Assembly (NCBI RefSeq): GCF_006265175.1 | Contig: NZ_VDCQ01000062.1 | Location: forward strand, 1 to 64,000 | Direction of reading: 5' to 3' | DNA: 64,000 bases | Source: Paenibacillus hemerocallicola | GTDB taxonomy: Bacteria; Bacillota; Bacilli; Paenibacillales; NBRC-103111 | Shown here: in pieces, positions 16,173 to 25,700 of the stretch | Layout of the letters: each line of letters begins with the position of its first letter | Position numbering within the stretch: the stretch's first letter is position 1 | Made by a program: the position numbers and the translations under genes | The notes under the pieces: generated by a model | Database searches by the model: none | What the model was told of the DNA's origin: nothing | The model's input: the letters and a program-made list of their open reading frames with translations, nothing else

Positions 16173-17465
16173 TTATTTTATATCCTTTAGCTGTGTGTCA
16201 ACTTCCTCGGCAAGCGCCGATAACGATGCCATGACTTCAGCCTCGGTTGTCGCAGTCAGGAGGCTCCTGTCTGTCAGTTTGACCCCGCTGAGAGCACTGT
16301 TCCGATAGACGATCGGCTTGACCGCATAATTCAATTCGTCGATCAATATATCCATTCCCGGGAATTTAAGCTGTCCCGATTTGGGTATGGCCGATTTGAC
16401 GGTCAGCATATCTGCCTTCCCCCAATCTTTCTGGAACTGGCTGTCTCCGTTCAGGATGACGTCCTTCATAAACTTCCAGGCAAGCTCCTTCTGCTTGGAG
16501 CTTTCGGCTATGGTCAGCAGGTTATAATAAACCGCGTTGGCTTTTGCTCCCTTCTCCAAATAGGGCAATCCGGCAATACCGAATTTTCCTGCCGTTGCTT
16601 GAACGCTTTCTAGAGGAGAGAACATATTTGTCACAGAAATGCCCATGCCTGCGTTAAATGCACGTAATTCGTTATAAACCGGAGCACCGACGGCGGAAAC
16701 GCCTTTGCTCGCTTTGGTTGTATTCATATGGCTCAGCAGCTTGGCGAATGCCGCTACCACCGGCTTGCTGTTCAAATAACCGCTAACCCGATTCCCCTCG
16801 GGTGCTATAATGCTTTGTCCGGTGCTCTGAGCGAGCGACTCGAACGTATGCAGGTCCATCGGAACGATGCTCCCGTATATTTCTTTCCCCTCGACCCGAT
16901 TAGCCGCCTGCAGCTTAATCGACTGATTCAAAAACTGATCCCAGGTCCACTCCTTGCCTGGATATGGCATTCCGGCTTTGTCAAACCATTCCTTGTTGTA
17001 AAATACGGCAAGCGGCAGCGGATTCAGAGGAATCCCGATCAGCTTTCCCTTTACAGTCGACATCTCAACGAGTTTCTCGTACAGGTCGTCCGTAGTCATT
17101 TTATCCGACTTAAACATGGGTAATAGGTCGGCAAAAGTATTTTGCTCGATTAGCATACGATCATAATTGCTGTAGATGAGATCAATCGGTTTTTTATCCT
17201 GTGCCCTTTCCATCAGAGCCGCGCTGTATCCTTTTGGCGTAGCGAGCTTTTCTACGGTTACTTTGACCCCCGGATTCGCTTCTTCAAACTGCTTGGCGCT
17301 ATTCTCGAACGCGCTGATCCGGTTCTTGGCGTTTGAATCCATCGTAACAATGGTGATTTCTTTGGCGTTCGGAACGGTTGAGGTCGATTTGTCCGGCCAT
17401 ACGGAGCATCCGGTTATGAAGCTTACGGTTAGGACTAGTGATACGGTTACTGCAAAATGTTTCAA
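16173..17465 (-). CDS. Extracellular solute-binding lipoprotein of a sugar ABC transporter
   Basis: A 430-residue lipoprotein. The signal peptide ends in a lipobox (SFITGC, cysteine at residue 20), so it is anchored to the outer face of the membrane. The body matches family 1 solute-binding proteins: KQFEEANPGVKVTVEKL, then IDLIYSNYDRMLIEQ, IGIPLNPLPLAVFYNKEWFDKAG and WTWDQF. Ligand is probably an oligosaccharide. No permease or ATPase genes are adjacent, so it is an orphan or works with a distant transporter. Several tracts are AT-richer than neighbouring genes. A terminator follows at 16057-16095. Confidence 0.87.
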   Translation of the reverse strand: MKHFAVTVSLVLTVSFITGCSVWPDKSTSTVPNAKEITIVTMDSNAKNRISAFENSAKQFEEANPGVKVTVEKLATPKGYSAALMERAQDKKPIDLIYSNYDRMLIEQNTFADLLPMFKSDKMTTDDLYEKLVEMSTVKGKLIGIPLNPLPLAVFYNKEWFDKAGMPYPGKEWTWDQFLNQSIKLQAANRVEGKEIYGSIVPMDLHTFESLAQSTGQSIIAPEGNRVSGYLNSKPVVAAFAKLLSHMNTTKASKGVSAVGAPVYNELRAFNAGMGISVTNMFSPLESVQATAGKFGIAGLPYLEKGAKANAVYYNLLTIAESSKQKELAWKFMKDVILNGDSQFQKDWGKADMLTVKSAIPKSGQLKFPGMDILIDELNYAVKPIVYRNSALSGVKLTDRSLLTATTEAEVMASLSALAEEVDTQLKDIK

Positions 17466-17802
17466 TAATCTTCACACTCCTCTTACGTATTGTAGCCTTT
17501 GGTACTCCAAGTCGTTTAAATGGGATCATAAGAAAATTGAAATTTGGTCTGCGGACAAACATCGACCTAATGGAAGGAGTACCAAATATTACTATCATTG
17601 TACCAAGCTGGTGCAGTTCCAACAATCGATTCACCAAAAAAATTCATTGCCGGTATCCGTCAGCCGGTATACGAGGGTTGGCCTGCCCATCGATTGATAA
17701 ACGGTTTCGCACCGTACGGAGTGACGCTTATCTTTTGGGAAACAATTGAGAACCCGTTTCATCCAGGGGCGTTGTACTATAAAGCCCGCATGCTCGCACA
17801 TA
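17466..17802. other. Intergenic region with an 11-bp inverted repeat
   Basis: No convincing gene. TTTGGTACTCC (17498-17508) and its perfect complement GGAGTACCAAA (17576-17586) flank 67 bases. Two short overlapping open frames on the plus strand (to 17749 and 17906) have no good start; one begins VPNITIIVPSW, which faintly recalls a glycosyltransferase N-terminus but is not supported further. The region should hold the promoter of the lipoprotein gene. Confidence 0.35.
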
Positions 17803-17831
17803 TTGACAACGAAGATTGTTGCTGCTATTGT
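17803..17831 (+). promoter_or_regulatory. Promoter of the permease-TetR-nitroreductase unit
   Basis: TTGACA (17803-17808), a 17-base spacer and TATTGT (17826-17831) form a good vegetative promoter. The expected transcription start falls inside the first operator palindrome immediately downstream. Confidence 0.7.
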
Positions 17832-17832
17832 A

Positions 17833-17866
17833 TTAAACAAATGTTTAATTTAAACAAATGTTTAAA
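17833..17866. promoter_or_regulatory. Double palindromic operator, probably for the TetR regulator
   Basis: Two perfect palindromes follow the -10 box: TTAAACAAATGTTTAA (17833-17848) and TTTAAACAAATGTTTAAA (17849-17866). Their centres are 17 bases apart. The position over and just after the transcription start fits repression, and the TetR gene at 19139 is the natural candidate to bind it. Assignment to that protein is inference. Confidence 0.75.
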
Positions 17867-17890
17867 TGGAAAAAAGGAGAGTCGAATTCA

Positions 17891-19060
17891 ATGGGGAACG
17901 CTTTGAAAGCTTTTTTGCAAAAGACGCCGACGAAGATCGGCATCGCCACCGCCATCATGTTCCAGCTCATTTTCAGCATCGTCTGGATGACGGGTTATGA
18001 CGGGGTGTCGGACAATACGTCGCATTTGAAAATCGCCATCGTCAACGAGGACGCCGGCCTCGGGAAACAAATCGCCGAACAGATCGGAAGCGGCTTGCCG
18101 TTCCAAGTATCGATCGAAGCTTCCGTGGACGAAGCCCGACAAAAGCTGAATGACAGGGACGTACAGATGGTCATGCACATTCCCGTCGACTTTTCGAAGC
18201 GGCTGCAGACGCCTGGTCAGAAGAGCGAACTGCAATATTGGGTCAACGAGTCCAATCCGGCCATGATCAAAAGCGTAATGTCCGGCGTCGCGGCCAACGT
18301 GACGGCTGCCGTAAACAAACAGGCTGTCGCGGCCGGCGCGCAAGCCGTCCTGACGCAAATGAACGTACCGGCCGCACAAGCGCAGAGCACGGCAGAAGCG
18401 CTGTCGGAGAAAGTAACGGCCAACGTCCAATCGACGAACCCCGTAACGGGCATGAACAATCAGATGGTGCCGATGATGCTCGTGCTCGCGTCTTTTGTCG
18501 GCTCCATGATCATGGGGATGAATTTGCAGCAAGCTTCCGTCATGATCGGTCCGAAGGTCGGGCGTTGGCACAAGTTCGCGGCCCGAGGGATATTGAACGT
18601 TGCTGCTGCGGTCGTTACCGCTCTGGTCGGTTCGTCCTTCGTCATGCTGCTCGGCGGACAATCGGCGCACGGATTTATGGCGCTGTGGGGCTTCGAGACG
18701 CTTTGCCTGCTCGCATTTATGTTCTTCTCCCAGCTGTTCCTGCTGCTTCTCGGCAATGCAGGCATGCTGCTGAACATCATTATGCTATCCGCACAGCTTG
18801 TATCGTCCGGAGCCATGGTGCCTCGGGAGCTGCTGTCGGACTTTTACTACGACTTGGGCCGCTTCTTGCCGGCTACCTATGCAGTGGAAGGCAATATGAA
18901 TTTGCTGTTCGGCGGTCCGGGCATGGGCGGTGCGGCAGCGGGACTCGTGACGGTTATGCTTTGCTCGATTGCCGTTGGTTTGCTCATCACTGCTCTGCGT
19001 AAAGAGAAGGCTCCCGCGGCAAGCGCCGTCGCGTCCGTCTCCCCGAAGCTTGCGAATTGA
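17891..19060 (+). CDS. ABC-2 type permease of the YhgE/Pip group
   Basis: A 389-residue membrane protein. A first helix (about 15-35) is followed by a large extracellular loop to about residue 190, then five to six helices with a small C-terminal tail: the topology of ABC-2/YhgE-Pip permeases. The loop start KIAIVNEDAG is typical of the family. Such proteins export lipids or drugs, sometimes without a dedicated ATPase; none is nearby. ATG 17891 has AAGGAGAG 10-11 bases upstream; an in-frame ATG at 17858 would lie within the operator. It heads a unit with TetR and nitroreductase genes. Confidence 0.8.
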   Translation: MGNALKAFLQKTPTKIGIATAIMFQLIFSIVWMTGYDGVSDNTSHLKIAIVNEDAGLGKQIAEQIGSGLPFQVSIEASVDEARQKLNDRDVQMVMHIPVDFSKRLQTPGQKSELQYWVNESNPAMIKSVMSGVAANVTAAVNKQAVAAGAQAVLTQMNVPAAQAQSTAEALSEKVTANVQSTNPVTGMNNQMVPMMLVLASFVGSMIMGMNLQQASVMIGPKVGRWHKFAARGILNVAAAVVTALVGSSFVMLLGGQSAHGFMALWGFETLCLLAFMFFSQLFLLLLGNAGMLLNIIMLSAQLVSSGAMVPRELLSDFYYDLGRFLPATYAVEGNMNLLFGGPGMGGAAAGLVTVMLCSIAVGLLITALRKEKAPAASAVASVSPKLAN

Positions 19061-19138
19061 CCGGGAACGAGCCATAATGGTCCTAACAGGACAACAGGCA
19101 CGATCGCTTCATGGACGCCATAGGACGAGGAGATGCGC

Positions 19139-19747
19139 ATGTCTGCAACGGATCCCGATGTGAAGATGAAAATTTTGCTGGCTGCCAAGAAGCTGTTCGC
19201 GAAGCAAGGGTTCGACGGCACGTCGGTACGTCAAATATGCGATGAGGCGGGGGCCAACGTGGCTCTCGTCTCGTACCATTTCGGCGGCAAGGACAATGTT
19301 TTCGTCGCGTTGTTTAAAACATTTTTTCCGGGGAACCGTATGGAGGCGTATGAGCCTTATTTTCACGACCCCATTATCGGCATCAAAAAGCTTGTGGAGG
19401 AAGTGACCCGTTTCCGGCTGAACGACCCGGATCTGGTCATGATCATTCAACAGGAGATTTTCAAGCAATCCGCGCGTGTCGAGACGATCCAGCAAAATAT
19501 ATTTCCGGTATGGCTGAAGGTGCGCGAGCTGCTGGAGAGAGGAAGAGAGACCGGCGTCTTTCAATTCCGTTCGCTGGACAATACGATGTTTTTCGTGATG
19601 GGGACGCTGCTGTTCCATAAAAATACCGACTACTTTTTGCCCATTTTGAGCGACGGCGTCCCGACCTTCGACAATATGTACCGCGATGCGGCCGTATTTA
19701 TATTACGGGGACTCGGCGTACCCGAGAAGGCGGAGGATTATTTATGA
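19139..19747 (+). CDS. TetR family transcriptional regulator
   Basis: A 202-residue TetR-type repressor. The N-terminal helix-turn-helix is LAAKKLFAKQGFDGTSVRQI followed by CDEAGANVALVSYHFGGKDNVF; the rest is the helical ligand and dimer domain. ATG 19139 is preferred over ATG 19133 because GAGGAG then lies six bases upstream instead of abutting the start. It lies 78 bases after the permease and overlaps the nitroreductase start by four bases (ATGA), so it is translationally coupled to it. Likely autoregulates the unit through the two palindromes at 17833-17866. Confidence 0.88.
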   Translation: MSATDPDVKMKILLAAKKLFAKQGFDGTSVRQICDEAGANVALVSYHFGGKDNVFVALFKTFFPGNRMEAYEPYFHDPIIGIKKLVEEVTRFRLNDPDLVMIIQQEIFKQSARVETIQQNIFPVWLKVRELLERGRETGVFQFRSLDNTMFFVMGTLLFHKNTDYFLPILSDGVPTFDNMYRDAAVFILRGLGVPEKAEDYL

Positions 19748-20481
19748 ATAATGTAACCAGGCTGCTGCAGCGGCACCGATCGATACGCAAGTTCAAGCCC
19801 GACGAGGTTTCGGAGCAAGTGCTGGAAGCGATCGTCCGTTCCGCGCAGATGGCGTCCACTTCCAGCAACGTACAAGCCTATAGCGTCATCGCCGTGACGA
19901 ATCCGGAGACGAAACGGGCACTGTCGGCAGTCGCGGGCAATCAGCAGCATGTCGAGTCATGCCCGGTGCTGTTGGTCTGGTGCGCGGATTTGAGCCGGGA
20001 CAAGCTCGCTTGCGAGCGGGAAGGCGTGGAGATGGTATCCGGTACGATGGAAAATTTCATCGTAGCGACCGTCGACGTGGCGTTGGCCGCCCAGAACGCC
20101 GCGATCGCCGCGGAGTCGCTCGGCCTCGGCATCGTGTATATTGGCGGCATCCGCAACAATTTGCGGGAAGCGACCCGGCTGCTGAACTTGCCGAAGCTCG
20201 TCTATCCGGTTTTCGGCATGTGTCTCGGCTACCCGGACCACGAGTCGGGCGTAAGGCCCCGTCTTCCATTGCGTGCGGTGCTGCATCGCGAAACGTATGA
20301 CGAGACGGCTCAGGCCGAGTCGATCGACGAATACGACCGGAGGACCCGGGACTATTATATCGAGCGGACGGGCGGGAAACGGGATACGACCTGGTCGAAG
20401 GAAATGGCCGACAAGTTCAAGCGTCCCGCCCGTGCTTATATGCGGGCATATTTGGAGGAGCAAGGGTTCCGGTTCGACTGA
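19744..20481 (+). CDS. NADPH-dependent oxidoreductase of the NfsA/FRP nitroreductase family
   Basis: A 245-residue flavin-dependent nitroreductase. The N-terminal RHRSIRKFKPDEV and SSNVQAYSVIAV bind FMN; LGIVYIGGIRNN and VFGMCLGYPDHE are family stretches, and the C-terminal tail with KRPARAYMRAYL matches the NfsA/FRP subgroup that uses NADPH. It reduces nitroaromatics, quinones or flavins. Its start overlaps the TetR stop by four bases. With a permease and a TetR sensor this looks like a small response unit to a toxic compound such as a quinone or nitroaromatic (inference). Confidence 0.87.
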   Translation: MNNVTRLLQRHRSIRKFKPDEVSEQVLEAIVRSAQMASTSSNVQAYSVIAVTNPETKRALSAVAGNQQHVESCPVLLVWCADLSRDKLACEREGVEMVSGTMENFIVATVDVALAAQNAAIAAESLGLGIVYIGGIRNNLREATRLLNLPKLVYPVFGMCLGYPDHESGVRPRLPLRAVLHRETYDETAQAESIDEYDRRTRDYYIERTGGKRDTTWSKEMADKFKRPARAYMRAYLEEQGFRFD

Positions 20482-20508
20482 CGGACCGGGTTCGTTGCGA
20501 AGGCAACG

Positions 20509-20550
20509 CCAGCATGCCGCGTTCAAGCGAACGCGGCATGTTGGTTTTTT
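20509..20550 (+). terminator. Intrinsic terminator after the nitroreductase gene
   Basis: CATGCCGCGTTC pairs with GAACGCGGCATG around AAGC, extended by CCA/TGG, and is followed by TTTTTT. The hairpin core GCGTTC/GAACGCGG recurs in the terminator at 21355-21399. Confidence 0.92.
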
Positions 20551-20596
20551 ATTGTTCTTTTAGGACTTTAGGGAGAGAAACTAACAATGGAACGGT

Positions 20597-20760
20597 TTAG
20601 CCGTTGACGACTTCCCCTCCGTTGATATGCAGAAACTGGCCGGTCATTTAGGACGAATCGTCCGAAGCCAAATAGACATAGGCCGGCGCCAGCTCTTCCG
20701 GTTGGCCGGGGCGCTTCATCGGCGTATCGGCGCCGAAGCCCGTTACCTTGTCCGCCTTTT
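20597..20760 (-). pseudogene. 3' remnant of a short-chain dehydrogenase gene
   Basis: The minus strand encodes [20 protein letters not shown], then [17 protein letters not shown], a TAA stop (20650-20648), then MTGQFLHINGGEVVNG and a final TAA at 20597. This is the C-terminus of a classical SDR (glucose-1-dehydrogenase/YhdF-like), where SSYMTGQ is expected; TAA replaces the tyrosine codon. The N-terminal part, with the Rossmann motif and YxxxK, is gone, replaced by the YdaT-like gene whose stop abuts at 20761. A non-functional relic. Confidence 0.8.
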
Positions 20761-21177
20761 TTACGAGTAATTGTGCGACGTTTGGACCGTACCGTCCTTG
20801 CGGTGAACGATGGCGCTGATGTTGGCGTCCGAGGCCATTTGCTGCGCCTTTTTCACGGCTTCCTCTTTCGTATCCGTTGTGAAGCGGGGTTCGGTATTGC
20901 CTTCCTCCTTAACCGCCCACCCGTCCTCGTACGGCACGACATGGAGATTGGAGCGGGACGAGGCGGAACGCTTCCCTGTTCCATTGTCGCTTTCATCGGT
21001 ATCATGCTTCGGGTGATCTTCGTTCCATTCCTTCGCTTTCGCGGTGGCGATGGCGATGGCCCGCCCTTCTTCGTATCCGTCCTCCAGCAAAGCGTTGGCG
21101 ATTTCCACCGCCTTGCCGCGTACACGCCCGTCCAGATTCTTCATCGATTCGGGATAATCGCGCTTGTTCCAAGGCAT
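20761..21177 (-). CDS. YdaT-like protein with C-terminal DUF2188 domain
   Basis: A 138-residue soluble protein. The N-terminal 50 residues ([20 protein letters not shown], then [24 protein letters not shown]) match the family of Bacillus YdaT; residues about 80-135 match DUF2188 ([15 protein letters not shown], then [11 protein letters not shown]). A charged linker joins them. In Bacillus ydaT belongs to the general stress regulon; the same is only a guess here. ATG 21177 has GGAGG seven bases upstream and fits better than ATG 21183. It ends right at an SDR gene remnant, evidence of a past rearrangement. Confidence 0.8.
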   Translation of the reverse strand: MPWNKRDYPESMKNLDGRVRGKAVEIANALLEDGYEEGRAIAIATAKAKEWNEDHPKHDTDESDNGTGKRSASSRSNLHVVPYEDGWAVKEEGNTEPRFTTDTKEEAVKKAQQMASDANISAIVHRKDGTVQTSHNYS

Positions 21178-21292
21178 GAACATTCCTCCTCTTCTGGTAA
21201 AGAGCTTCCCTTATATTTAGCCTTCCCGTCTGCCGATGAATCATGAATCGGGCGTTTTGCGCGGGAATCCGATACTTAACCCCGTTTATGGC

Positions 21293-21399
21293 TTGACAAG
21301 CCATTTCAATATATGTTACTTTTTGGAATATAATATTGCTTGCTGCGGAAGCACCGCCATTATGCTGCGTTCGAATGAACGCGGATAATGGCGTTTTTT
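21293..21399 (+). other. Promoter-like signals and terminator forming a short leader or small RNA
   Basis: TTGACA at 21293-21298 (with TACTTT 18 bases on) and an isolated TATAAT at 21329-21334 precede a strong hairpin: CGCCATTAT (21355-21363) and GCGTTC (21367-21372) pair with GAACGC and ATAATGGCG, followed by TTTTTT to 21399. No gene lies between them, so transcription here would give a transcript under 100 bases or an attenuated leader of the SLH gene at 21511. No known riboswitch consensus was recognised. The rest of the gap to 21510 shows nothing else clear. Confidence 0.5.
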
Positions 21400-21510
21400 A
21401 TTTTACGGGTTAAAAGGTTGGTTAGGTTAAATGCTGTGGGAAATTGTGGACGGATAACCAGCCATTATGTGATACTACTTTTAAAACCGTTGCCAAGAAA
21501 AGGGGAATGA

Positions 21511-22689
21511 ATGATGTTGAGAAAAATAGCGGGGCCATTCATCATAGGAGCGACTCTCGTATCCTTCTCGGCGAGTGCGGAGCCGAATCCGTTTACGGAT
21601 AGCGCAGCTCATTGGGCGAAGGAATCGATTGAAAAAGCGGTCGGCAAAGGGTACGTCGACGGTTACGAGGATCGTACGTTTCGACCGGACTTGTCGGTTA
21701 CGCGTGCGGAATTCGTCAAGATGGTTGTCACCGCGTTAAAGCTTTCCGTCAATGGAAAAGCGAGTGACGGAGAATGGTACCTTCCTTACGTCAACGTCGC
21801 CGTAGGCGCTGGCATCCACCGCTGGAGCGACTTTTCCAGCGGAGATTGGAACACGCCGATTACGCGGCAGGAAATGTCCCGGATGATCGTGCGAGCGACG
21901 GACAAGGAGCTGCAGAAGCCGGATGCCGCTAAGTCCGACAGCGAGCTGATGTACTTGGCCGCCAAAGCCGGTCTTATTCAAGGCTTGTCGGGCGGGCAGC
22001 TGGGGGAGAGTGAAGCGACTACACGGGCGCAGTCAGTCACGGTTATCGAGCGCATTTTGACAGTCAACGGCGGCGGTAAGCTGGAGGTGGATAAGCACGC
22101 CGTCAATCGGGCGGAGCTGGCGTGGCATAAGACGAATATTTTTACGGTGATGCCGGAGTTTTTTGGGAAAGTAAGCCCGACCAGCAAATGGAATCCGGAC
22201 AATATGTTTGTCGAGACCCCGGATGGCAATTACCGAGGAGAACTGGACGCCTTGATCGCCATCGATCTGGACGATCTAGACGATCCACACCGGGACATGG
22301 TAGATATTTCGAATTTGAAGTGGTTGAATCTTAGGGCAGCCAAAGCACAACCTGTTAGCGAGCTTAAGGGTGCCTATTTGCTTTATTTTAAAAGTCGAGT
22401 CGTATATAATCATGATCCTCAAACCTACAGCACTGGATACGATTATATGCTATATTCTGTTACCGGTTTTAAACCCAATTTCGAGGAAGAAAGAAAAGGG
22501 AATTTGTCCGCATTTTCACAGACTTCGTACCAAGATTTCCTGAAGGGTAAATTTCCTGCCGCAGTCATTTCGAAGAACGCGGAGACGGGAGACGACATCT
22601 TTGTGAGCATACAATCTTCAGCCATTCCTCCGAATAACACGTACGATAAGAGGCTTATTTGGACTATACCGGTCAAACGAAGTGAATAG
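21511..22689 (+). CDS. S-layer homology (SLH) domain protein
   Basis: A 392-residue exported protein. Signal peptide residues 1-23 end at SASA. Three SLH repeats follow: FTDSAAHWAKESIEKAVGKG with FRPDLSVTRAEFVKMVV (about 28-78), WYLPYVNVAVGAGI with ITRQEMSRMIV (about 88-130), and a divergent third with TTRAQSVTVIERIL (about 145-185). SLH repeats bind pyruvylated secondary wall polymers, so this anchors to the cell wall. The C-terminal 200 residues are unfamiliar, and their coding DNA is AT-richer. Start ATG 21511 or 21514, after AGGGGA. The giant gene begins 15 bases later, so the two are surely cotranscribed; a wall anchor or partner for the giant is a reasonable inference. Confidence 0.88.
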   Translation: MMLRKIAGPFIIGATLVSFSASAEPNPFTDSAAHWAKESIEKAVGKGYVDGYEDRTFRPDLSVTRAEFVKMVVTALKLSVNGKASDGEWYLPYVNVAVGAGIHRWSDFSSGDWNTPITRQEMSRMIVRATDKELQKPDAAKSDSELMYLAAKAGLIQGLSGGQLGESEATTRAQSVTVIERILTVNGGGKLEVDKHAVNRAELAWHKTNIFTVMPEFFGKVSPTSKWNPDNMFVETPDGNYRGELDALIAIDLDDLDDPHRDMVDISNLKWLNLRAAKAQPVSELKGAYLLYFKSRVVYNHDPQTYSTGYDYMLYSVTGFKPNFEEERKGNLSAFSQTSYQDFLKGKFPAAVISKNAETGDDIFVSIQSSAIPPNNTYDKRLIWTIPVKRSE

Positions 22690-22704
22690 GGAGAAAGAGA
22701 AGAG

Positions 22705-25700
22705 ATGAAGTTGTCAAAGAAATGGTTCACAGGTGTAGCCGTTGTACTCGTTCTGTTTTTTATCGGCACAATTCTGTTATCGCCATTTTCCACATCAACG
22801 GTTTGGGCGGAAACCTTGCCACTTACATATGTGACGCAAGACAGCTGGCAAGACGATCAGCGGTTTAGTAAATATGAAAGATTGGCCACGAATACTGAGA
22901 TTGGAAAGGCCGGTTATGTCATTAGGAAGGCGACTCTCCTCAATAATAATGTGAAAGTCAAGGATCTCGTCACAGCGGTAGGACTGATGCAGTATACTGT
23001 CGCCGAAACGCTGTCCGGTGTTCCCGTTCAAATCTTCTCGAAAGAAAACAAAACCACGGAAAGCTATTACGCTTGGTATCGCTATGCGAAAGCAAGCGGA
23101 GATGATTACTGGCACGCAGACTTTGATCGCATGGACGACAGTTATACGGAATATGGAGAACATCGAACCTGTCGTTCAACAGATTTGAATTCGTCTTTCA
23201 TCGACGAATTCGGGATGCCGGCTTTTCCTGGATGCATCGATACGAAACTTTCGGCGACTGGTCCTGTGGAAAAAGAGTTTGTAACGGCCGATCGACTTGC
23301 GGTCCTTACCGATGTCGTGAATCGTTCTAATGCAACAGTGACAGCCGAGGTCATTGACGGAGAAGATGTACCCGGACCCGATAACGAAGACCTTGACGGA
23401 TCTGTGGACTCGTCCACGATTACTATCAATGCCAATCCCGGAGGACTAACTCCGGATAACCGCATCGTAGTAAGGTTCACCCAAAGCTTTATGCAAGCAT
23501 CACCATACGCCAAACCTCTTCCTGCTTATGGCGCCAGTTTAATGGTGTACTACAATGCCTTTACCGTAGACGTTGAAGCCGTCACCTACCAGTACCCCTA
23601 CACCCTAGAAGTAGAATACGAACCCGCAGCCAAACCCGATCTACTCCCGGACGGCATCACCACAACCGGCAGCGTAAAACTCGACGAGCTCAAAACGTAC
23701 ACCATTAAATTCAAAAACTTGGGGACACCGATAACCAACACTCCATTCAGAGTCATCGTCAAGCATATTAGCAGCGGCGGTACGGTGTTCGATAAGCATT
23801 TCAGTTCAATAAATAAAGATCAGGTTTTAACAGACACATTTACATATACGGCAATAAGTCCGCAGAAGCTCCGATTCGGGCTCTACGTAGACTATGGGAC
23901 AGGAAAGGGGGCTATTGATGAAGGGGATAGCGGAGGGGAACTGAATAATTACGCCGAATATGAGTTTCCGGTAAATATCGGCATAGACGGCGATTTTGAT
24001 CTTGTTCCTTCGACTATCCGATATACCGACAATTTTCAAGCCGTACCGAAAAACTTCGAAATTCCGAGCAGTTGCACGTACCGCTATCATCAATATCGAT
24101 TCATACAAAACGGAGTTACTTGGACGACGAACAACATCAACGGGCGTACGACGACAACATCATTCCTGTATCCATCCTATCCGGACAACCTGTCCATAGG
24201 TACCAGCATGGTCGCGCTACAAATCTACACAAGCTGCGGCGATACGGGTTGGATCAACGAGAAGCCGTTGGTCATCCAGCCATCGGACAAGCCGAATACG
24301 CCTCCGGAGTTCCGGGCCGGGTTTTTCTTGGAGAACAACCGGACGGGGACCGATCCGGTGTCTACGGTCATCTTGGGATCGCATGTAAACTTGCGGATTA
24401 TTGACGACCCAAGCTCGACACCGCCGTCGCCGTACGATGAGGAAAAAGACTACCCGATCACATGGAATTGGGATTTCGCCGGCAGCACGACGAGCTGGAT
24501 TCAAGGACTCTCGGCCCAATATGGCTTTGATCGACGGGAAGACCATTTTTACAACATCAAAGCAGACGAGCTCGGCAACTTCTCGATCCGGGTTACGGGA
24601 ACGGACCGACGAGGCGAAGCGACGAGCCGGATGGTGTTTCTAAACGTCATTCCGCCGAATCCTATCGCGTGGTGCAGCGCACCGTCGCCGGTCAAGGCGA
24701 ACCGTCCGGTCGATCAGTCGAAGTTTCTCTCGACGTACAGCTACAGCCCGTCCGGATCGACCATCAACCATAGCCGCGACGAATGGGTAAACAAACAAAC
24801 CTCCTACAGCAATTTGACGGATTCGGACCTTACCGCCATGGTACAGTTGTGGGTGTATGACAGCGGAGGGCTGAAATCGCTCGCTCCGGCCAACTGCCCG
24901 ATCGTCGTCAAGCCGGATCAACCGCCGGTCGGCAAGGTCGACGTACCGCCGCTCGGGCTTCGCGGGCACACATACGAGCTGTTCAACAAATCGTACAGCC
25001 CGGATTCGGACGTCCTGACATCGGCTTCGTACCGGTTCAAGTACGACGCCGCGAACAACGGCTTCGAGGACGACGGATGGCAATGGCTCGGGGGGACGAT
25101 GGAGAAAGCTTCGTTCTCGCCGAACCGGGTAGGCAAATATTTGTTCGATGTGACGGTTTGCGAAGAGTACGGGAAATGCGCCGACGCCTCGGCCACGCAA
25201 ACGGTCAGCTTGCTTGTGCTGGATACGATCAATTTGGCTCCGACCGTTTCGTTCGACATCTTCGGGAAAAACCAGCAGCCCGACGTGGACGTTCCGTCGA
25301 CGTTCAGCGCGCAAATGATGATGTCGTGGCCGCTGTATGACGTGAACACGAACACCCAGTTGCCAAAACGTCTGCATTCCTGGAGCATTCAAAACGGTGC
25401 GTTGGCATCCGGCTTGGGAAAAGGCATGGAGCGCAAGTACGACGTTTCGTCGCAGTACTACCACGGCAACGGTCAGACTACGTATCGTCCGTACTTCAAT
25501 TATTATTCGGACAACGGCTTCGGCGCGAACCGGATTACACCGTACAAGGGGATCGATACGGTCGATACGACGACGATGCAGCCGGTACTCGTACCGTCAA
25601 CCGTTGGCGGGGTGACGTCGTTAACGCCGGCGAAGTACGGCAATATCGTCCAAACGAACCGGACGCATCTGATCTTTGATACCGTAAGCAGCGATGGAAC

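Noticed and set aside
17438-17906. Two short plus-strand genes before the permease
   Set aside because: They overlap each other in different frames, have no ribosome binding site, and run through the promoter and operator. A faint glycosyltransferase-like start (NITIIVPSW) is not followed by any further similarity.
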